Shown: one piece after another, positions 33,766 to 45,353 of the stretch
How positions within the stretch are numbered: position 1 is the stretch's first letter
Layout of the letters: the number at the start of each line of letters is the position of its first letter
DNA from: Lucinisca nassula
Lineage: Eukaryota; Mollusca; Bivalvia; Lucinida; Lucinidae
Direction: 5' to 3'
DNA length: 64,000 nt
NCBI GenBank assembly: GCA_963580285.1
Contig: OY757011.1
Location: 119,107,874-119,171,873 of the forward strand
Program-made: the position numbers and the translations under genes
The notes under the pieces: generated by a model
The model's input: the letters and a program-made list of their open reading frames with translations, nothing else
The model's database searches: none
What the model was told of the DNA's origin: nothing

Positions 33766-33881
33766 CAGCAGCGTAATGGGCAATATATACATAAGGAAGG
33801 AAAGTTATTCTCCCTCTCTTTATCCTGTCATTTCAGAACAGCTCCCATTAAGAAAGGGATTCGCAATGTAAAGAAGAGCAC

Positions 33882-34425
33882 TTAAAGGTGCATTATTGAG
33901 CTACCGGGTCTCAATTTTTTTTTCTGGTTTTATCTTCAATGCATACTCCTTTGTCATGTGTACACTTTTGGAGCCAAATACAGCTTCAGAACTTTGTGAA
34001 AATGGCCGTTTTCATTCGTGTTTACCCTTCGCTCTGAACATGTGTTCGGAATTTCTGTTCTAAAAATAGATCTGTCACTTTACACATACATGGCGACAGT
34101 ATCGTCTCTGAGTGTCGTTACGTATGACATGGTATTCAGTGTCATATTTTTCCCATTCAGGCATGGCCTAAGCAAACAAGGCCAAAAATGAACGTCGCAT
34201 AACGTCATATATGGGGATTCTATTTTTGTCACGAACTAAAAATAGATCTAACTAGTGTTCGAAACCTAGTTAGGGAATCCCTCTCAAACTCTTTTACCTG
34301 TCATCATAATTGTTCGCATTTTTGCATAAAATGCATTCATTTGTATTGTTTGAAAGAAAAATACCGGCTATATGTATTTTATTTTTGGAAGCATTTTTCC
34401 AGATAGCTCAATAATGCACCTTTAA
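33882..34425. mobile_element. 544-bp TTAA element with perfect 20-bp TIRs
   Basis: TTAAAGGTGCATTATTGAGC at 33882-33901 is exactly mirrored at 34406-34425, and TTAA forms both ends. The inside has two AAAAATAGATCT words but no coding frame. It fits a non-autonomous piggyBac-like element. Confidence 0.9.
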
Positions 34426-34566
34426 TCCATACATGCATAGGGCCCCATTTAAGGACATTGACAAACAGTGAAGACCCTGATCTGACGCCGCAGACTGTTA
34501 CTGAATGACCAGGCATTTTTTGATAAAGTACAACAAACAAAACAAATAAAGTATTAGATGGAATAT

Positions 34567-37092
34567 TCCATTGTTATATATGGGTTAACAAGAGGTCCAT
34601 GGGCCACTATGCTCACCAGAGCTCAGGTGCACACTGCCCAATGGGAGCCATGTATTTTAACATGATATCATTTTAATCTATATACCAATTATAAAGTCTC
34701 CCAAATGAACCCCCATATCCAAATGAGCACCCATCTGGACTCATTATCTGGAACATTATGCCTTTTATGAAGTAGAGGGTGTAGGGCATGGGCCCAATGG
34801 AGCCCTTGTTGGTATCACTAAATGCGTCTTATCATAAGGAACAAGAATATATTTGGTGTGATTGAATGAGTCTTATCATAAGGAACAAGAATAGTATAGT
34901 TTATGGTGGGACTCTGAATGATTTCTGAGAATATATGGCTTTTAATGAAGTAAAGCAGTGGGGCATGGCCGGGGCACCCTGGATGACTCCTAAGCTTGTG
35001 TTATTTGAATGCGTCTTATCATAAGGAAATGAATATATATGGTTAAAGGGGGGGGGGGGGCTCTGAAAAGTTTCTGAGATATATGGCCTTTTGTGAAATG
35101 GTGGGGTGGGGCAAGGCCCTGGCTTGACCCGGGAGACTTCCAGGTTGGTGTCAATGAAAGTGTCTTATAAGGAACAACAATATATATGGTTCAGAGGTGG
35201 GGATCTGTAAGGTTTCCGAGATATTGGGTCTTTCATGAAATGAAGGGGTGGAACACGACCCCGGCACATCCCGGTGGACCCCCAGGTTAGTGTAACTGAA
35301 TCCGCCTTATCATAAGAAACAAGACTAGATAAGGTTTAGGGGCGGGGATTTGAATGGTTTCTGAGATACATAGCCTTTTATGAAGTGGAGGGGTGGGGTA
35401 AGGTCCCGGCGCACCCGGGAAGACTCCAAAATTGGTGTCAATGAATGCGTCTCTTCATAAGGAACAAGAATATATATGGTTTAGGAGTGGGGATCTGTAA
35501 GATTTCCAAGATATTTGGCCTTTTATGAAATGCAGGGGGTGAGGCATGACTCAGGTGCATCCCGGGGGACCCCCAGGTTGGTGTCACTGAATGCGGCTTA
35601 TCATAAGGAACAAGAATATATATGGTTTTGGGGTGGGGATCTGAATGGTTTCTGAGCTACATGGTCTTTTGTGAAGTGGAGGGATGGGGCAAGGCCCCAG
35701 CGCACCCAGGCAGACCCCCAAGTTTGTGTCAGTGAATGTATCTTTTCATAAGGAACAAGAATATATTATGGTTAAGGGGTGGGGATCTGTAAGGCTTCAA
35801 ACATATTGGGCTTTTTATAGACTGGATGGGGTGGGGCATGAGCCCGGCACATCCCGGGGACCCCCAGGTTGGGATCACTGAATGCGTCTCTTCATAAGGA
35901 ACAAGAATATATATGGTTTTGGGTGGGGATCTGAATGATTTCTTAATTATATAGCCTTTTATAAAGTGGAGGGTCTGGGGCATGACCGCGGCACAACCCG
36001 GCTTATCATAAGGAACAAGAATATATAAGGTTTCATGGTGGGGATCTGAATGGTTTCTGAGCTATATCGCCTTTTGTGAAGTGGAGGGATGGGGCAAGGC
36101 CCCAGCGCTCCCCGGGAGACCCCAAGTTGGTGTCAGTGAATGTATCTTTTCATAAGGAACAAGAATATATATGGTTTAGGGGTGGGGATCTGTAAGGTTT
36201 CCAACATATTGAGCCTTTTATAGAATGGAGGGGGTGGGGCATGACCCTGGCACATCCCGGGGACCCCCAGGTTGGTATCACTGAATGCGTCTTATCATAA
36301 GGAACAAGAATATATATGGTTTTGGGGTGAGGATCTGAATGGTTTCTTAATAATATGGCCTTTTATGAAGTGGAGGGTCTGGGGCATGGCCCAGGCACAA
36401 CCTGGGGAATCCCCATGTTGGCATAAAAGCATATGGATGAGAGATGGTTACTCAAGGAACATTTCTATAAAAGTTTTGTCAAAATATCTGCAATGACTTG
36501 GCAGCAAAAGCCATTTTTCAATTTTCCCCATTATAAGTCTATGGAAAATCTAGGTTGCCATAGCAACCAAACTAAAAAGCAGAATTTCATAATAAAAAAA
36601 ACCCTGTAAAGGCAAATATGGTGAAAATTTCCAAAAACTCTCAGCCTCATAGAGCATACGGTTTCTTGGGAGATGATTTTTGAAGTTTTTTTTTTTCATT
36701 TTGGTTTCCATGGCAACCAACAACAGAAATGAGCAGTAGGCCTAAAATCATAAGGTAGATAGTAGGTTGCCTAAGGAACATTTATATGAAAGTTTTGTCA
36801 AATTATATGCAGAGGCTTGGCAGTAAATGCCATTTTTCAATTTTTCCCATTATAAGTCCATGGAAACTCTAAGTTGCCATAGCAACCAAACTAAAGAGCC
36901 GATTTTCATAAAAAACACAAATTTTCAATCCCCCAGCCCAAGGGTGCTACAGATAATTTTTGGGCCCAATCGGCCCAGTGGCTTCGGAGGAGATGTCGTT
37001 TGACGACGACGACGACGACGCAGACGCAGACGACGACGGACAATGTTCATCCTATAAGCTGCCCCCGGAGCCTTCGGCTCTGGTGAGCTAAA
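34567..37092. mobile_element. Satellite-bearing element, ~145-bp units
   Basis: It starts AACAAGAGGTCCATGGGCC and GCTCACCAGAGC, then about eleven units (34830-36445) carrying CATAAGGAACAAGAATATAT, GGGGTGGGGCATG and CCCCCAGGTTGGTGTCA. A second part (36445-36915) holds a ~320-bp duplication with GTTGCCATAGCAACC. Then come a GACGACGACGACGACGCAGA block (~36998-37040) and the end GGAGCCTTCGGCTCTGGTGA, GCTAAAA. The subterminal GCTCACCAGAGC and GCTCTGGTGAGC are inverted. Confidence 0.85.
36553..36886. promoter_or_regulatory. Three X-box-like palindromes (possible RFX sites)
   Basis: GGTTGCCATAGCAACC at 36553-36568, GGTTTCCATGGCAACC at 36703-36718 and GTTGCCATAGCAAC at 36873-36886. The RFX consensus is GTTNCCATGGNAAC. 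Similar sites lie at 39227-39242 (GGTTGTCATGGCAACC) and 48658-48672. Whether any RFX factor binds is unknown. Confidence 0.5.
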
Positions 37093-37284
37093 AATGCAGA
37101 AGTGTAACACAAAGTCTAGTACTGCAGAATACCACAGTGACAACAAAAGCAAAAATAACATTTATATCAATCAAATATTTGACAATTTAGATCAAGGCAT
37201 ACCATTTTGCACTAATTAAAATGCATGTGGTATGTACATTAATACAAATCTATTGCTTGTTTCAGTGCAATATTTCGGCTACAC

Positions 37285-37573
37285 CTATCGGGGCTTGAAG
37301 AAATAGATGGGCTGCATGATGCTTCCAAGCAGAGCTGAAACCGACCGCACGAGCACTTGAAAATCGCTTAGAGGATCTAAGCCTGCCCAGGCAAAGCGGT
37401 GCGAGTTGGACCGTCCATGCTTATAAACCCTATCGGTTTCATTGGGCGACAGGGTTCGAGATGTCATTTCATCTCAATGTCGGGTAAAAGTCCCACAAAA
37501 TTGGAAGCAACGTCTCCAAAATGACCTTTTCAGGGTTGTCGATGACCTTAAACCTCAAAACAATCAATCAAAT
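37285..37573 (+). mobile_element. SINE-A copy
   Basis: TATCGGGGCTTGAAGAAATA to CCTTAAACCTCAAAACAATC; near full length. Confidence 0.88.
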
Positions 37574-37650
37574 AGTGCAATATACCGTGGACTCAAAACT
37601 CCGAGAGTGAGTTTCAGGACTCGGAGTATATATATACCGTGATGTTTAGA

Positions 37651-37790
37651 TGCCTCCGTGGTGAAGTGGATAAGCTATTCGCATCGCAAGGCAGGGGTCG
37701 TGAGATCGATTCCGGGCTTCTCCAGACTTTCTGATGACTCTTTAAATCAAGGCCCCGTCTCCATATAACCTTAGTTGTTGATGGGGAAAA
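37651..37790 (+). mobile_element. tRNA-derived SINE, type C
   Basis: GCCTCCGTGGTGAAGTGGAT (A-box side), GAGATCGATTCCGGGC (B box), then CCGTCTCCATATAACCTTAG and GTTGATGGGG. Confidence 0.8.
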
Positions 37791-37984
37791 AAGTTATCAA
37801 AATTATTTGTAATGCTCCACCCAAGCTGACACTCCAAAGTTGAGTTAAGCAATAGATTTCAGCGTCACAGCTATGTAACATGTATGACTTCAATGATTAC
37901 GCCTTAGTTTCTAACAATGACGTTCATTCAATATTTCGACCTAATTTAACCAACCCATTCAGTATCAGAAACCCCAAAATGGAT

Positions 37985-38062
37985 AGCATGGCAAACAGTG
38001 CAGGCCCAGATCAGACGCCGCAGAACGCGGCGTCTGATCAGGGCATACACTGTTTGCAAAAA
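37985..38062. repeat. GCAAACAGTG hairpin repeat, best copy
   Basis: GGCAAACAGTGCAGGCCCAG, ATCAGACGCCGCAGA, then the inverse ACGCGGCGTCTGATC and ACACTGTTTGC. Further copies: 7800, 14770, 15070, 16640, 25345, 26290, 31685, 34460, 51783, 53730 and the 55494 variant. Confidence 0.88.
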
Positions 38063-38382
38063 GTTTAGCCATTTACCGAATAAATTTTGAAGAAAACCCA
38101 ACCTGACACCCCGTAATTTTGAAATGGACTCTTGCTGTATATAAAGAGGAAGCTTCCATTTGGTACAAAAAGGGTCAAAAGTCATCTAGTCACATTAAAT
38201 ATTTATTTGATCATGATAATGATTTGCTTCACGCGAAACTATTTAAACAAATATTTGTAAAATGACAAAACACCTAAAAAAATCTTAACGCCAGTAGCTA
38301 GAAAAATTCACGAAACAAATTTTTACACAGTTCGTTTTCATTGTTATAGCCTGGAAAAAAGTCAAAACATCTAACGTCATGT

Positions 38383-38561
38383 ATTTGACGTCCTCGTAAA
38401 CACTATTGACGTCGCTTACGATTTAGTGGGACTTTTACCCGACATAATACTGTAAAAAAATCCTATATTAAGACCACCTTTGGGACTGTTCAAAAGTAGT
38501 CTTTAAGACCACTTTTGAACAGTCCCAAAGGTGGTCCCTGGCCAGAGGACATTGCATGCAG
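38383..38561 (+). repeat. 179-bp duplicated segment (copy 1)
   Basis: TGTATTTGACGTCCTCGTAA through the ACAGTAAAA-type hairpin to CCAGAGGACATTGCATGCAG; almost identical to 39618-39803. Confidence 0.92.
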
Positions 38562-38690
38562 AAAACACGAAGACAGAGTAACTGCAACCTTTTTAATAAG
38601 CTTTTAAAAGCCGAATTTGTCTTAATTTTCGGTGGTCTTAATAGCGGAATTTCACTGTAATAATAATCGACTTTATTTCTAGAGGGTAAC

Positions 38691-38995
38691 TTGTTTGTTT
38701 GTTTGTTTGTTTGAGGTTTAACGTCCCCGTCAACACAGTATAGGTGATTTTGGAGACGTTGCTTCCAATTTTGTGGGACTTTTACCCGACAATGAGATGA
38801 AATGACATCTCAAGCCCTGTCGCCCAATGAAACCGATAGGGTTTATAAGCATGGACGGTCCACCTCGCACCGCGGTTCCTGGACAGGCTTAGATCCTCTA
38901 AACGGTTTACCAGTACTACTGTGCGGACGGTTTCAGCTCTGCGTGGAAGCATCATGCAGCCCATCTATTTCTTAAGCCCCGATGGGCGGGGGCAG
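38691..38995 (-). mobile_element. SINE-A copy with 13-bp target duplication
   Basis: It is flanked by TCTAGAGGGTAAC at 38678-38690 and 38996-39008. Full length, very close to the copies at 21938 and 60479. Confidence 0.94.
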
Positions 38996-39617
38996 TCTAG
39001 AGGGTAACACATTTGGTAAACTCGTACTAACTTTTCATGTGGCCCTCTTTCCTTCCTCTTCCTGGGTAGAAACTAAGCAATGTGGATAAAGTCTCTTGCT
39101 CAAGGAAACAACACTTGGTTGTTGCGCGGATCGAACCGGCTACCCCTTCACACAAACATACAATGAGATGAAATGACATAAATTCAGTGAAGAGAGCCTG
39201 TACAGTGAAGCTTTTGTTTTCCTTTCGGTTGTCATGGCAACCGTAATTCGTCAACCCACTGGCAGTCATGTTTTCAGTCGATCATCACGGACTGAAGGAA
39301 TTTGATAGAGTCATGCACTTAAAGAAAAAACTCATGAAAATATCATTGAAATCCATCGAGCAGATTCTGAGAAGATTGTTTAAGTTTACACAAAAGCCGT
39401 TAAATGCAAAATAAAAAATGCCCCGCCACTAAAGATGTTTTTCAGCTAATCAAAACGTCATGATAACAAGTCCGTGAACCCCTCTAAACCCCAGTTTATA
39501 TAGAAACAAGAGCACCGCTAGCGGGTGCCATGCTCGTCTGTTTTTAGTATGTCACAAAGGGTGATAAATCAGTCGAACTTCATGATAGAGTTATGAAACT
39601 TGGTCAGAATGCAGCTC

Positions 39618-39803
39618 TTGTCATGTATTTGACGTCCTCGTAAACACTATTGACGTCGCTTACGATTTAGTGGGACTTTTACCCGACATAATACTGTAAA
39701 AATCCTATATTAAGACCACCTTTGGGACTGTTCAAAAGTGGTCTTTAAGACCACTTTTGAACAGTCCCAAAGGTGGTCCCTGGCCAGAGGACATTGCATG
39801 CAG
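39618..39803 (+). repeat. 179-bp duplicated segment (copy 2)
   Basis: Same as 38383-38561 apart from a shorter A run (ACTGTAAAAATCC). It sits inside the 39.5 kb element. Confidence 0.92.
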
Positions 39804-40094
39804 AGGGTACAGGTGTGTGTCAAGTATCAAGTTTCATGAGGCTATACGTTTGGAAATATGGCCAAAGATTTTTTTAAATAAATTTTCGAACAATAGGACA
39901 AAGTTCAAAAGTCAAGGTCACAGGTCAAAAAGTTTGTTATGGATGGAAAGATCTTGCCCCAAGGAACACGCATGGGAATTTCGAAAGCTGCATTGTTTGT
40001 GGTACCAAAATGGGAGACAAAAACATTTTTTTTTCGCTTGTCACAAAGGTAGATAAATCACATGATATAGTTATGAAACTTGTTTGTTACTTAC

Positions 40095-40300
40095 TGTGTG
40101 TATCACTTGTGTCTTTTAATTTTGGATGGCCATATGGCCATTTTGTGGGAAAGTAACTGTCCTTATGGCCTTCCTTTGTTTAGGTTTCCATTATGGTCTG
40201 GTCGCTTAATGTTTGTATTTCTTTCCCTTTGGTGTCTTTTATGGGTGGAGTAAGTTAATTGTATCAATTCCTGATCTTTGTTTTACTTCTACTTTGGTAA
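40095..40300 (+). repeat. Dispersed repeat, family E
   Basis: GGCCATTTTGTGGGAAAGTA, TTTCTTTCCCTTTGGTGTC and GTATCAATTCCTGATC, as at 57200. Confidence 0.82.
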
Positions 40301-41568
40301 GAAAGTAGCTCCTGTGATCATACAGGTCTGAATCAAGTTTCATCAGGCTAGGGCAAATATGTATGGAAATATGGCCAAGGTTAAAGTTTTTGGTTACATT
40401 TTCGAAAAATAGGTCAAAGTTGAAAGGTCAAGGTCACAGGCCAAAAAAATTGATATCAATGAAAAGATCTTGTCCCAAGGAACATCTATGTGAAGTTTGA
40501 AGACTGTATAGTTAATGGTATTAAAATGAAAGATAAAAGGGGAGATAATACAGTCAAACTGCCTGATAGAATTATGCATGTAACGCTTGTGATGGTGAGT
40601 ATGTATGTGAAGTTTCATGAAGCTAGGTCAAATATTTTTGGAAAAATGATCAAGAATAAAGTTTTTGGTTAAATTTAAAAAACAAAAAACAGGTCACAGT
40701 TCAAAGGTCAACGTTTGGTATCAATGGAAAGGTCTTGTACCAAGGAACATCCATGTGAAGTTGGAAGGCTCTCTTATAAATAGAACTGAAGTGAGAGGAA
40801 AAATGTGTTTCAGAAAAAAAAAAAAAATTGAAAAGTGGGGATAATTCAGCCAAAAGCAACAATACAGAATGTAGCTCTTGTGATGGTGAGCCTTTGTATG
40901 ACGTTTCATGAGGCCAAGTCAAATACTTTCGAAGCTACAGCCAAGGTTAAGTTTTTTTGTTTTTTTTTTTTTTGTTTTCAGAACGCCAACAGAACAGAAC
41001 GACAACACCAACGACGTGACGACAATAGCTCGAAAAACAGACGAGCTAAAAACTGTGATTTACAGGGGTATACATCATTTTGCCTATCTTTGCTCATAGA
41101 CATAGGTAGCACCCACAGCCTATGTTTGAAGTATAAATAAGAAAAAATATCACAAATTCGTCATTTTGGAGATATGACTGCAAAACTCCCGCCCCGATTG
41201 TTTGCACCCGGTTGTCTTTATCGGGAATGTAACGCTCCTTTAAAAATCCACACCCACTGATTGACATGACATGAGTTGAGAGTTATCCAAAGAACACCGC
41301 TACAAGCTTTAATTCAAATCCCTTAAAAAGTTTCTGAGCAGAAGTTGTTTTTTTAAACACTGCAGAATACAAAAGTTTTGAAAGACTTTAAGAGATGTCA
41401 TTTTCCTGCGAAGTCTCAGCAACATTTGCTCAGAAGTTTTAGAGGAGAAGATTTTCAATTGAATTGACTGAACTCAAACTTTGGGCTCAGGTGAGCTAGT
41501 AAAGTGGGATTATCGTGTTGCTCACTGCATGAAATCAAGAAACAGGCCCAGAGGTTATAAAACTTTTT

Positions 41569-41772
41569 TCATGCTCAACTCACTTGAGCATGAAATTTGT
41601 CCTGCTCACAAATTTTAAAATGCCAACAATAGTTGGCATTTTAAAATTTGTGAGCAGGACAAATAACATTCTCTGCTATCTGAGAAAGAAAAATCGCTCA
41701 GCATCTTAGTATTTTAATTTTTATGAGCACCACAAGTTTCATGCTCAGCTGAGTTGAGCATGAAAAAAGTGT
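41569..41772. repeat. Nested palindromes
   Basis: The outer arms TCATGCTCAACTCACTTGAG and TGCTCAGCTGAGTTGAGCAT enclose a perfect palindrome at 41595-41664: ATTTGTCCTGCTCACAAATT and its inverse around AACAATAGTT. Confidence 0.9.
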
Positions 41773-42253
41773 TATAAGCTCGGGGCCAGGGATCCTAGGG
41801 AAACAGGAGTGCGTATCTTCCGGGCACCAAGTTCACCTGCATTCTATAAGCAACGTATTATTAGTCCCTGGGAGCTCGAGATATATGTTTTACCTGCCAA
41901 AACGATCACGACATGTTCTGGCAACTGTCTATGTTTGCTAATTACCTTCCGAAATTTTGACAAAGTACAAGATTCTGTTATAATAACAATAACAGCTCTC
42001 TTCATTCTTTCAAAAGAACAAGGTAATTAACTCTTTCCTCGCCTCGTACGTCTCTGCAAAATACTTTATGGGTCGATTGTACCCAAAGTTACAAATGGCA
42101 GAAGCTTCCCGCCCGCTATTGTCCACGTGGCAATCAATGGTCCTGTACAAAATCCAGGTACAGGTTACCGGTATTCCTAGCAGCGCTAGTCTTCTCCCTG
42201 TGACGTCAGAGCGCTATGTAAAACGTAAAAACCTTGACTAGGCTCGTATACTT

Positions 42254-42393
42254 TTGGTTTCATTGGGCGGCAGGGCTTGAGATGTCATTTCATCTTAGTG
42301 TCGGTTAAAAGTCCCACAAAACTGGAAGCAACGTCTACAGATAACCTAGATATTGTTGACGAGGACGTTAAACCACAAATTAAACAATCAATC
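42254..42393 (+). mobile_element. SINE-A 3' part
   Basis: TTTCATTGGGCGGCAGGGCT to GAGGACGTTAAACCACAAAT; 5'-truncated. Confidence 0.85.
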
Positions 42394-42572
42394 ACGTGCA
42401 AATATGAAACACCTACGAATAGTGCAGTGCATCAGTATAGGAGTAACTAGTGAGAGTAAAATCCTGTAGGCACCTAACTTTGCCCCAACGTTGAATCAAC
42501 GTGACTGTTTGGTTGTTTACCCACGGGAAAACACACATCAGAAACACCCTACCCCCTATTCTATACCACTGG

Positions 42573-43040
42573 TATGGACGGGCCTCCGTGGCCTAATGGG
42601 TAAGAGTGTTGACTCTTAATCATTAGGTCTTTCACCGCTGTGGTTCGCGCCTCGCTTGGGCCATATGTGAGTCGCCAAGGCGGAGCGTGGTAGCTCAGTG
42701 GTTAGTGCACTTGCCATTAATGCTAGAGGCCCCCGGTTCGATTCCCGGCAGCGGTAAAAAAATCGTGGTGCCCGAACATGCTCCACTGGCATCAGTTACA
42801 GGGATGAATGCCACAAAGTGCACCGTCCTTCGGATCGGGACGTTAACCGGAGGTGCAGGTTAAAGTACAGGCTTCCATCCTGCAAATCTTGAGTGTATGT
42901 AATGTACACTGCAGTGACCGATAGCAGTATCAATAGAAAGAAAGAAAGAAAGAAAGAATGGAAAGAAAGAAAGAAAGAAACGCGGTTTTTCTCCGGATAC
43001 TCAGGTTTCACTCACCTCTTATTAACGACATATAGAGGAA
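42573..43040 (+). mobile_element. Type B SINE split by a type E SINE
   Basis: The outer SINE has head GGCCTCCGTGGCCTAATGGG with A box, TGGTTCGCGCCTCGC as B box, and resumes at 42980 with TTTTTCTCCGGATACTCAGG. The insert (about 42680-42980) has its own tRNA-like head GCGTGGTAGCTCAGTGGTTA and CCCGGTTCGATTCCCGG, then CGTCCTTCGGATCGGGACGT and a (GAAA)n tail at 42937-42979. Confidence 0.85.
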
Positions 43041-43689
43041 TCTGCTTCACTTAACAAAAGCAATGTCCCTTGTTTGCCTGGGAAATTAGTAAATCTCAGT
43101 AAAACACATTTATTCCCCTTGTCACTTACTGATCTTATGTTTTGGAAACGCAGATTGCGCCATATAGGGAAGCAATTTCAACATTTCTCATTTTTATGAA
43201 AATTATGCCAGTGTTAAGTCTGGAATGCCCTCAACATAAAAAATACTTATATTAGAAACGTGTGAACATAAAATGATAAGCATTAATGGTATAAAAATGC
43301 AATTCTATGCATTTCGCATCAATTTTCTCTGATATTTAGATAGCAGTATACCATCGAAAATCGGAAACACCAGGGAAGCAACAAACATTTTCAATTTTTT
43401 TACGAAAAAGGTATCATCTTGAAGGGCAAAGACTTGATTTTAATATAAACACTTTAAACACTAATTTTGTGCCACTTTCCAAGAACAAAATTAAATGTAG
43501 TGGCTGCATACATTTTAGTGCATTTGTCCAGGTAGCAGTTTTCAACATGTCATGGCTAACAGGGGGTTTGGCATATGATTGGTTCCAAATATGTCAAATA
43601 ATCTTGAAAGGGCAGTAAAACAAAAACAAAAAAACTGACATGGATGCAAAATTTATGGACCTCGACACGCGAAACAGGATCTTTGAGCA

Positions 43690-43935
43690 AGTGCGTTCAG
43701 CAAAGACTCGGATCTGCCTGCGTACACACTCAGAATGCAGCCTTCCTGTTCAGTAAGAAGCTTTGGGTCTCCGGGCATCTATATAGTACACAGTGAAGAC
43801 TCAGATCAGACTGCGTACACACTCAGAATGCAGCCTTCCTGATCAGTATGAAGCTTTGGGTCTCCGGACATCTATAGAGCACACAGTGAAGACTCAGATC
43901 AGGCTGCGCGGATGCGCAGTCTGATCTGGGTCTTC
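43690..43935. repeat. ~98-bp tandem duplication ending in a GC hairpin
   Basis: TGCGTACACACTCAGAATGC and GAAGCTTTGGGTCTCCGG occur twice. After the second comes GACTCAGATCAGGCTGCGCG and its inverse (43887-43930), the hairpin type also at 55494. Confidence 0.85.
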
Positions 43936-44097
43936 ACTTGGCGCGCATTTCCGATGACTCTTTTCGCTTGGCGTGTCATGAAGGAATATTTGTATGCGAT
44001 AATAGGAAAAGAACGAGGAACCTGCGTGTACACAGGCACACGCACACATTTTGAAGCCTGTGAGGGATTAGACCGCTACCAGATACTGTTCAGGATT

Positions 44098-44312
44098 TTG
44101 ATTTGATTGTATAGGGTTTAACGACACATCAACGCTTTGGGTCATTCTGTGTCGTCTCCCAGAGAAAGGGAGAAAAGAGATAGATGAGACAGCAGAGGAC
44201 AGGAGTAACAGCATTCCCACACTGTCCTCATTTGGTGCAAGGAGAGCATGCCTTACCCAACTGTGAGCCATCCCAGTGCCCCAAGATACACGACACCTCC
44301 GCCTCATACGTA
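44098..44312 (+). repeat. Dispersed SINE-like repeat (family F)
   Basis: GATTGTATAGGGTTTAACGA to CCAAGATACACGACACCTCC; pairs with 33028-33318. Confidence 0.78.
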
Positions 44313-44912
44313 CTTCTATATAGTGCAAAGAGTTGGCGAAATTACAGGTAATAACACAAAGTCAGCAGCATGTTAACTTAGTTATTGGCACAGACCTAGA
44401 AATCGTAAACCATTGAGAACATGTAGGAGACGATAATAAAGATACACAGCACAGATCCTTGCAAACGAATCTCGTATAAGCCTATGACAGGTACAAGAAG
44501 CACTGGTATAGTCACAATCCAATTCTTTTGAGAAATTTCACGAAGGCAAAACAAACACATCTGATGTCTTTGGTAAAAACATAGAAAATACACCCCAACC
44601 CCAGCGGGATGCATGCAGTGTGATGTTTGTGTGTCACCATCTGTACTACTTGCAAACACACGGGACTAAATTCTGCAAAAGATGATAATGGCGAGCACGA
44701 ACTCACGCAGAACAACTTCGATTTTTGTTTGTGTCAAAATAGCTAGTTTCGACGAGTTTGGCATCATCAGTGGCCCTCACATGAGCCGATTCATGGGAAA
44801 ATTATACTTATTGCCTAGGTGCCCAACAAAGGCGCATCCTCGCCAGACTTTGCCGCCGCCTGCAGACATGAGACCTTAAAGTAGCTTCATGTGCATGCAC
44901 ATTTGAAGATTG

Positions 44913-45142
44913 TTAAGGGGAAGGGGAACACCTAGCAGATTTTCCGACATTTTTCAAAGGGGGGAGCATCTTTCGGGACTTCCTGTAAGCCCTGCCAACT
45001 GAAAAAGGGGTCAACTCTTAAAGGAAAGAATTTGCTCCTCAAGAGCAAATTCTTTCCTTTAAGAGCTGACCTCTTTTGACATGGGAGACAAAAACACTTT
45101 TGCAGGAATTGCCTCCCCTGAAGATGTTCCAATTCCCCTTAA
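44913..45142. mobile_element. piggyBac-like MITE with TTAA at both ends
   Basis: TTAAGGGGAAGGGGAACACC to GATGTTCCAATTCCCCTTAA. The central hairpin AAGGAAAGAATTTGCTCCTC is nearly perfect. Confidence 0.88.
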
Positions 45143-45353
45143 GGATCCTTTTCTCATATGCCAGCCCATACATGAAACGTCGATGGCTCGAACACCTTTG
45201 GGACAATGAAAATTTGTCCGAGACAGGGGTAGTTCGAGCCACTGAGGGTTATTCATGGAGTCATATCAGGAGGCATTATAGTGTATAAAATAAAAGTATG
45301 CTGAGTGTACTCATTAGAATCGCCTCAACGGGGCGATTCTAATGAGTACACAC

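Larger units (their letters stand above)
39505..41505. mobile_element. Satellite-bearing element, third type, rearranged
   Basis: It starts AACAAGAGCACCGCTAGCGG and GTGCC. It carries diverged units with GTGAAGTTTCATGAAGCTAG, AAAATAGGTCAAAGTTGAAA and CCAAGGAACATCTATGTGAA. There is an AACGACAACACCAACGACGT block near 40995 and an end GGGCTCAGGTGAGCTAG near 41490. It is interrupted by the duplicated segment (39618-39803), a family E repeat (40095-40300) and a half MITE core (41050-41160). Confidence 0.7.

Noticed and set aside
37946..38185. FWGF-like string on the minus strand as a candidate first PDZ exon
   Set aside because: A stop follows immediately and the segment is part of a GCAAACAGTG hairpin; the true exon was then found at 54944-55057.
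42683..42757. tRNA-like sequence GGTAGCTCAGTGG ... GGTTCGATTCC
   Set aside because: Followed by a SINE body and (GAAA)n tail; ends do not pair as an acceptor stem.
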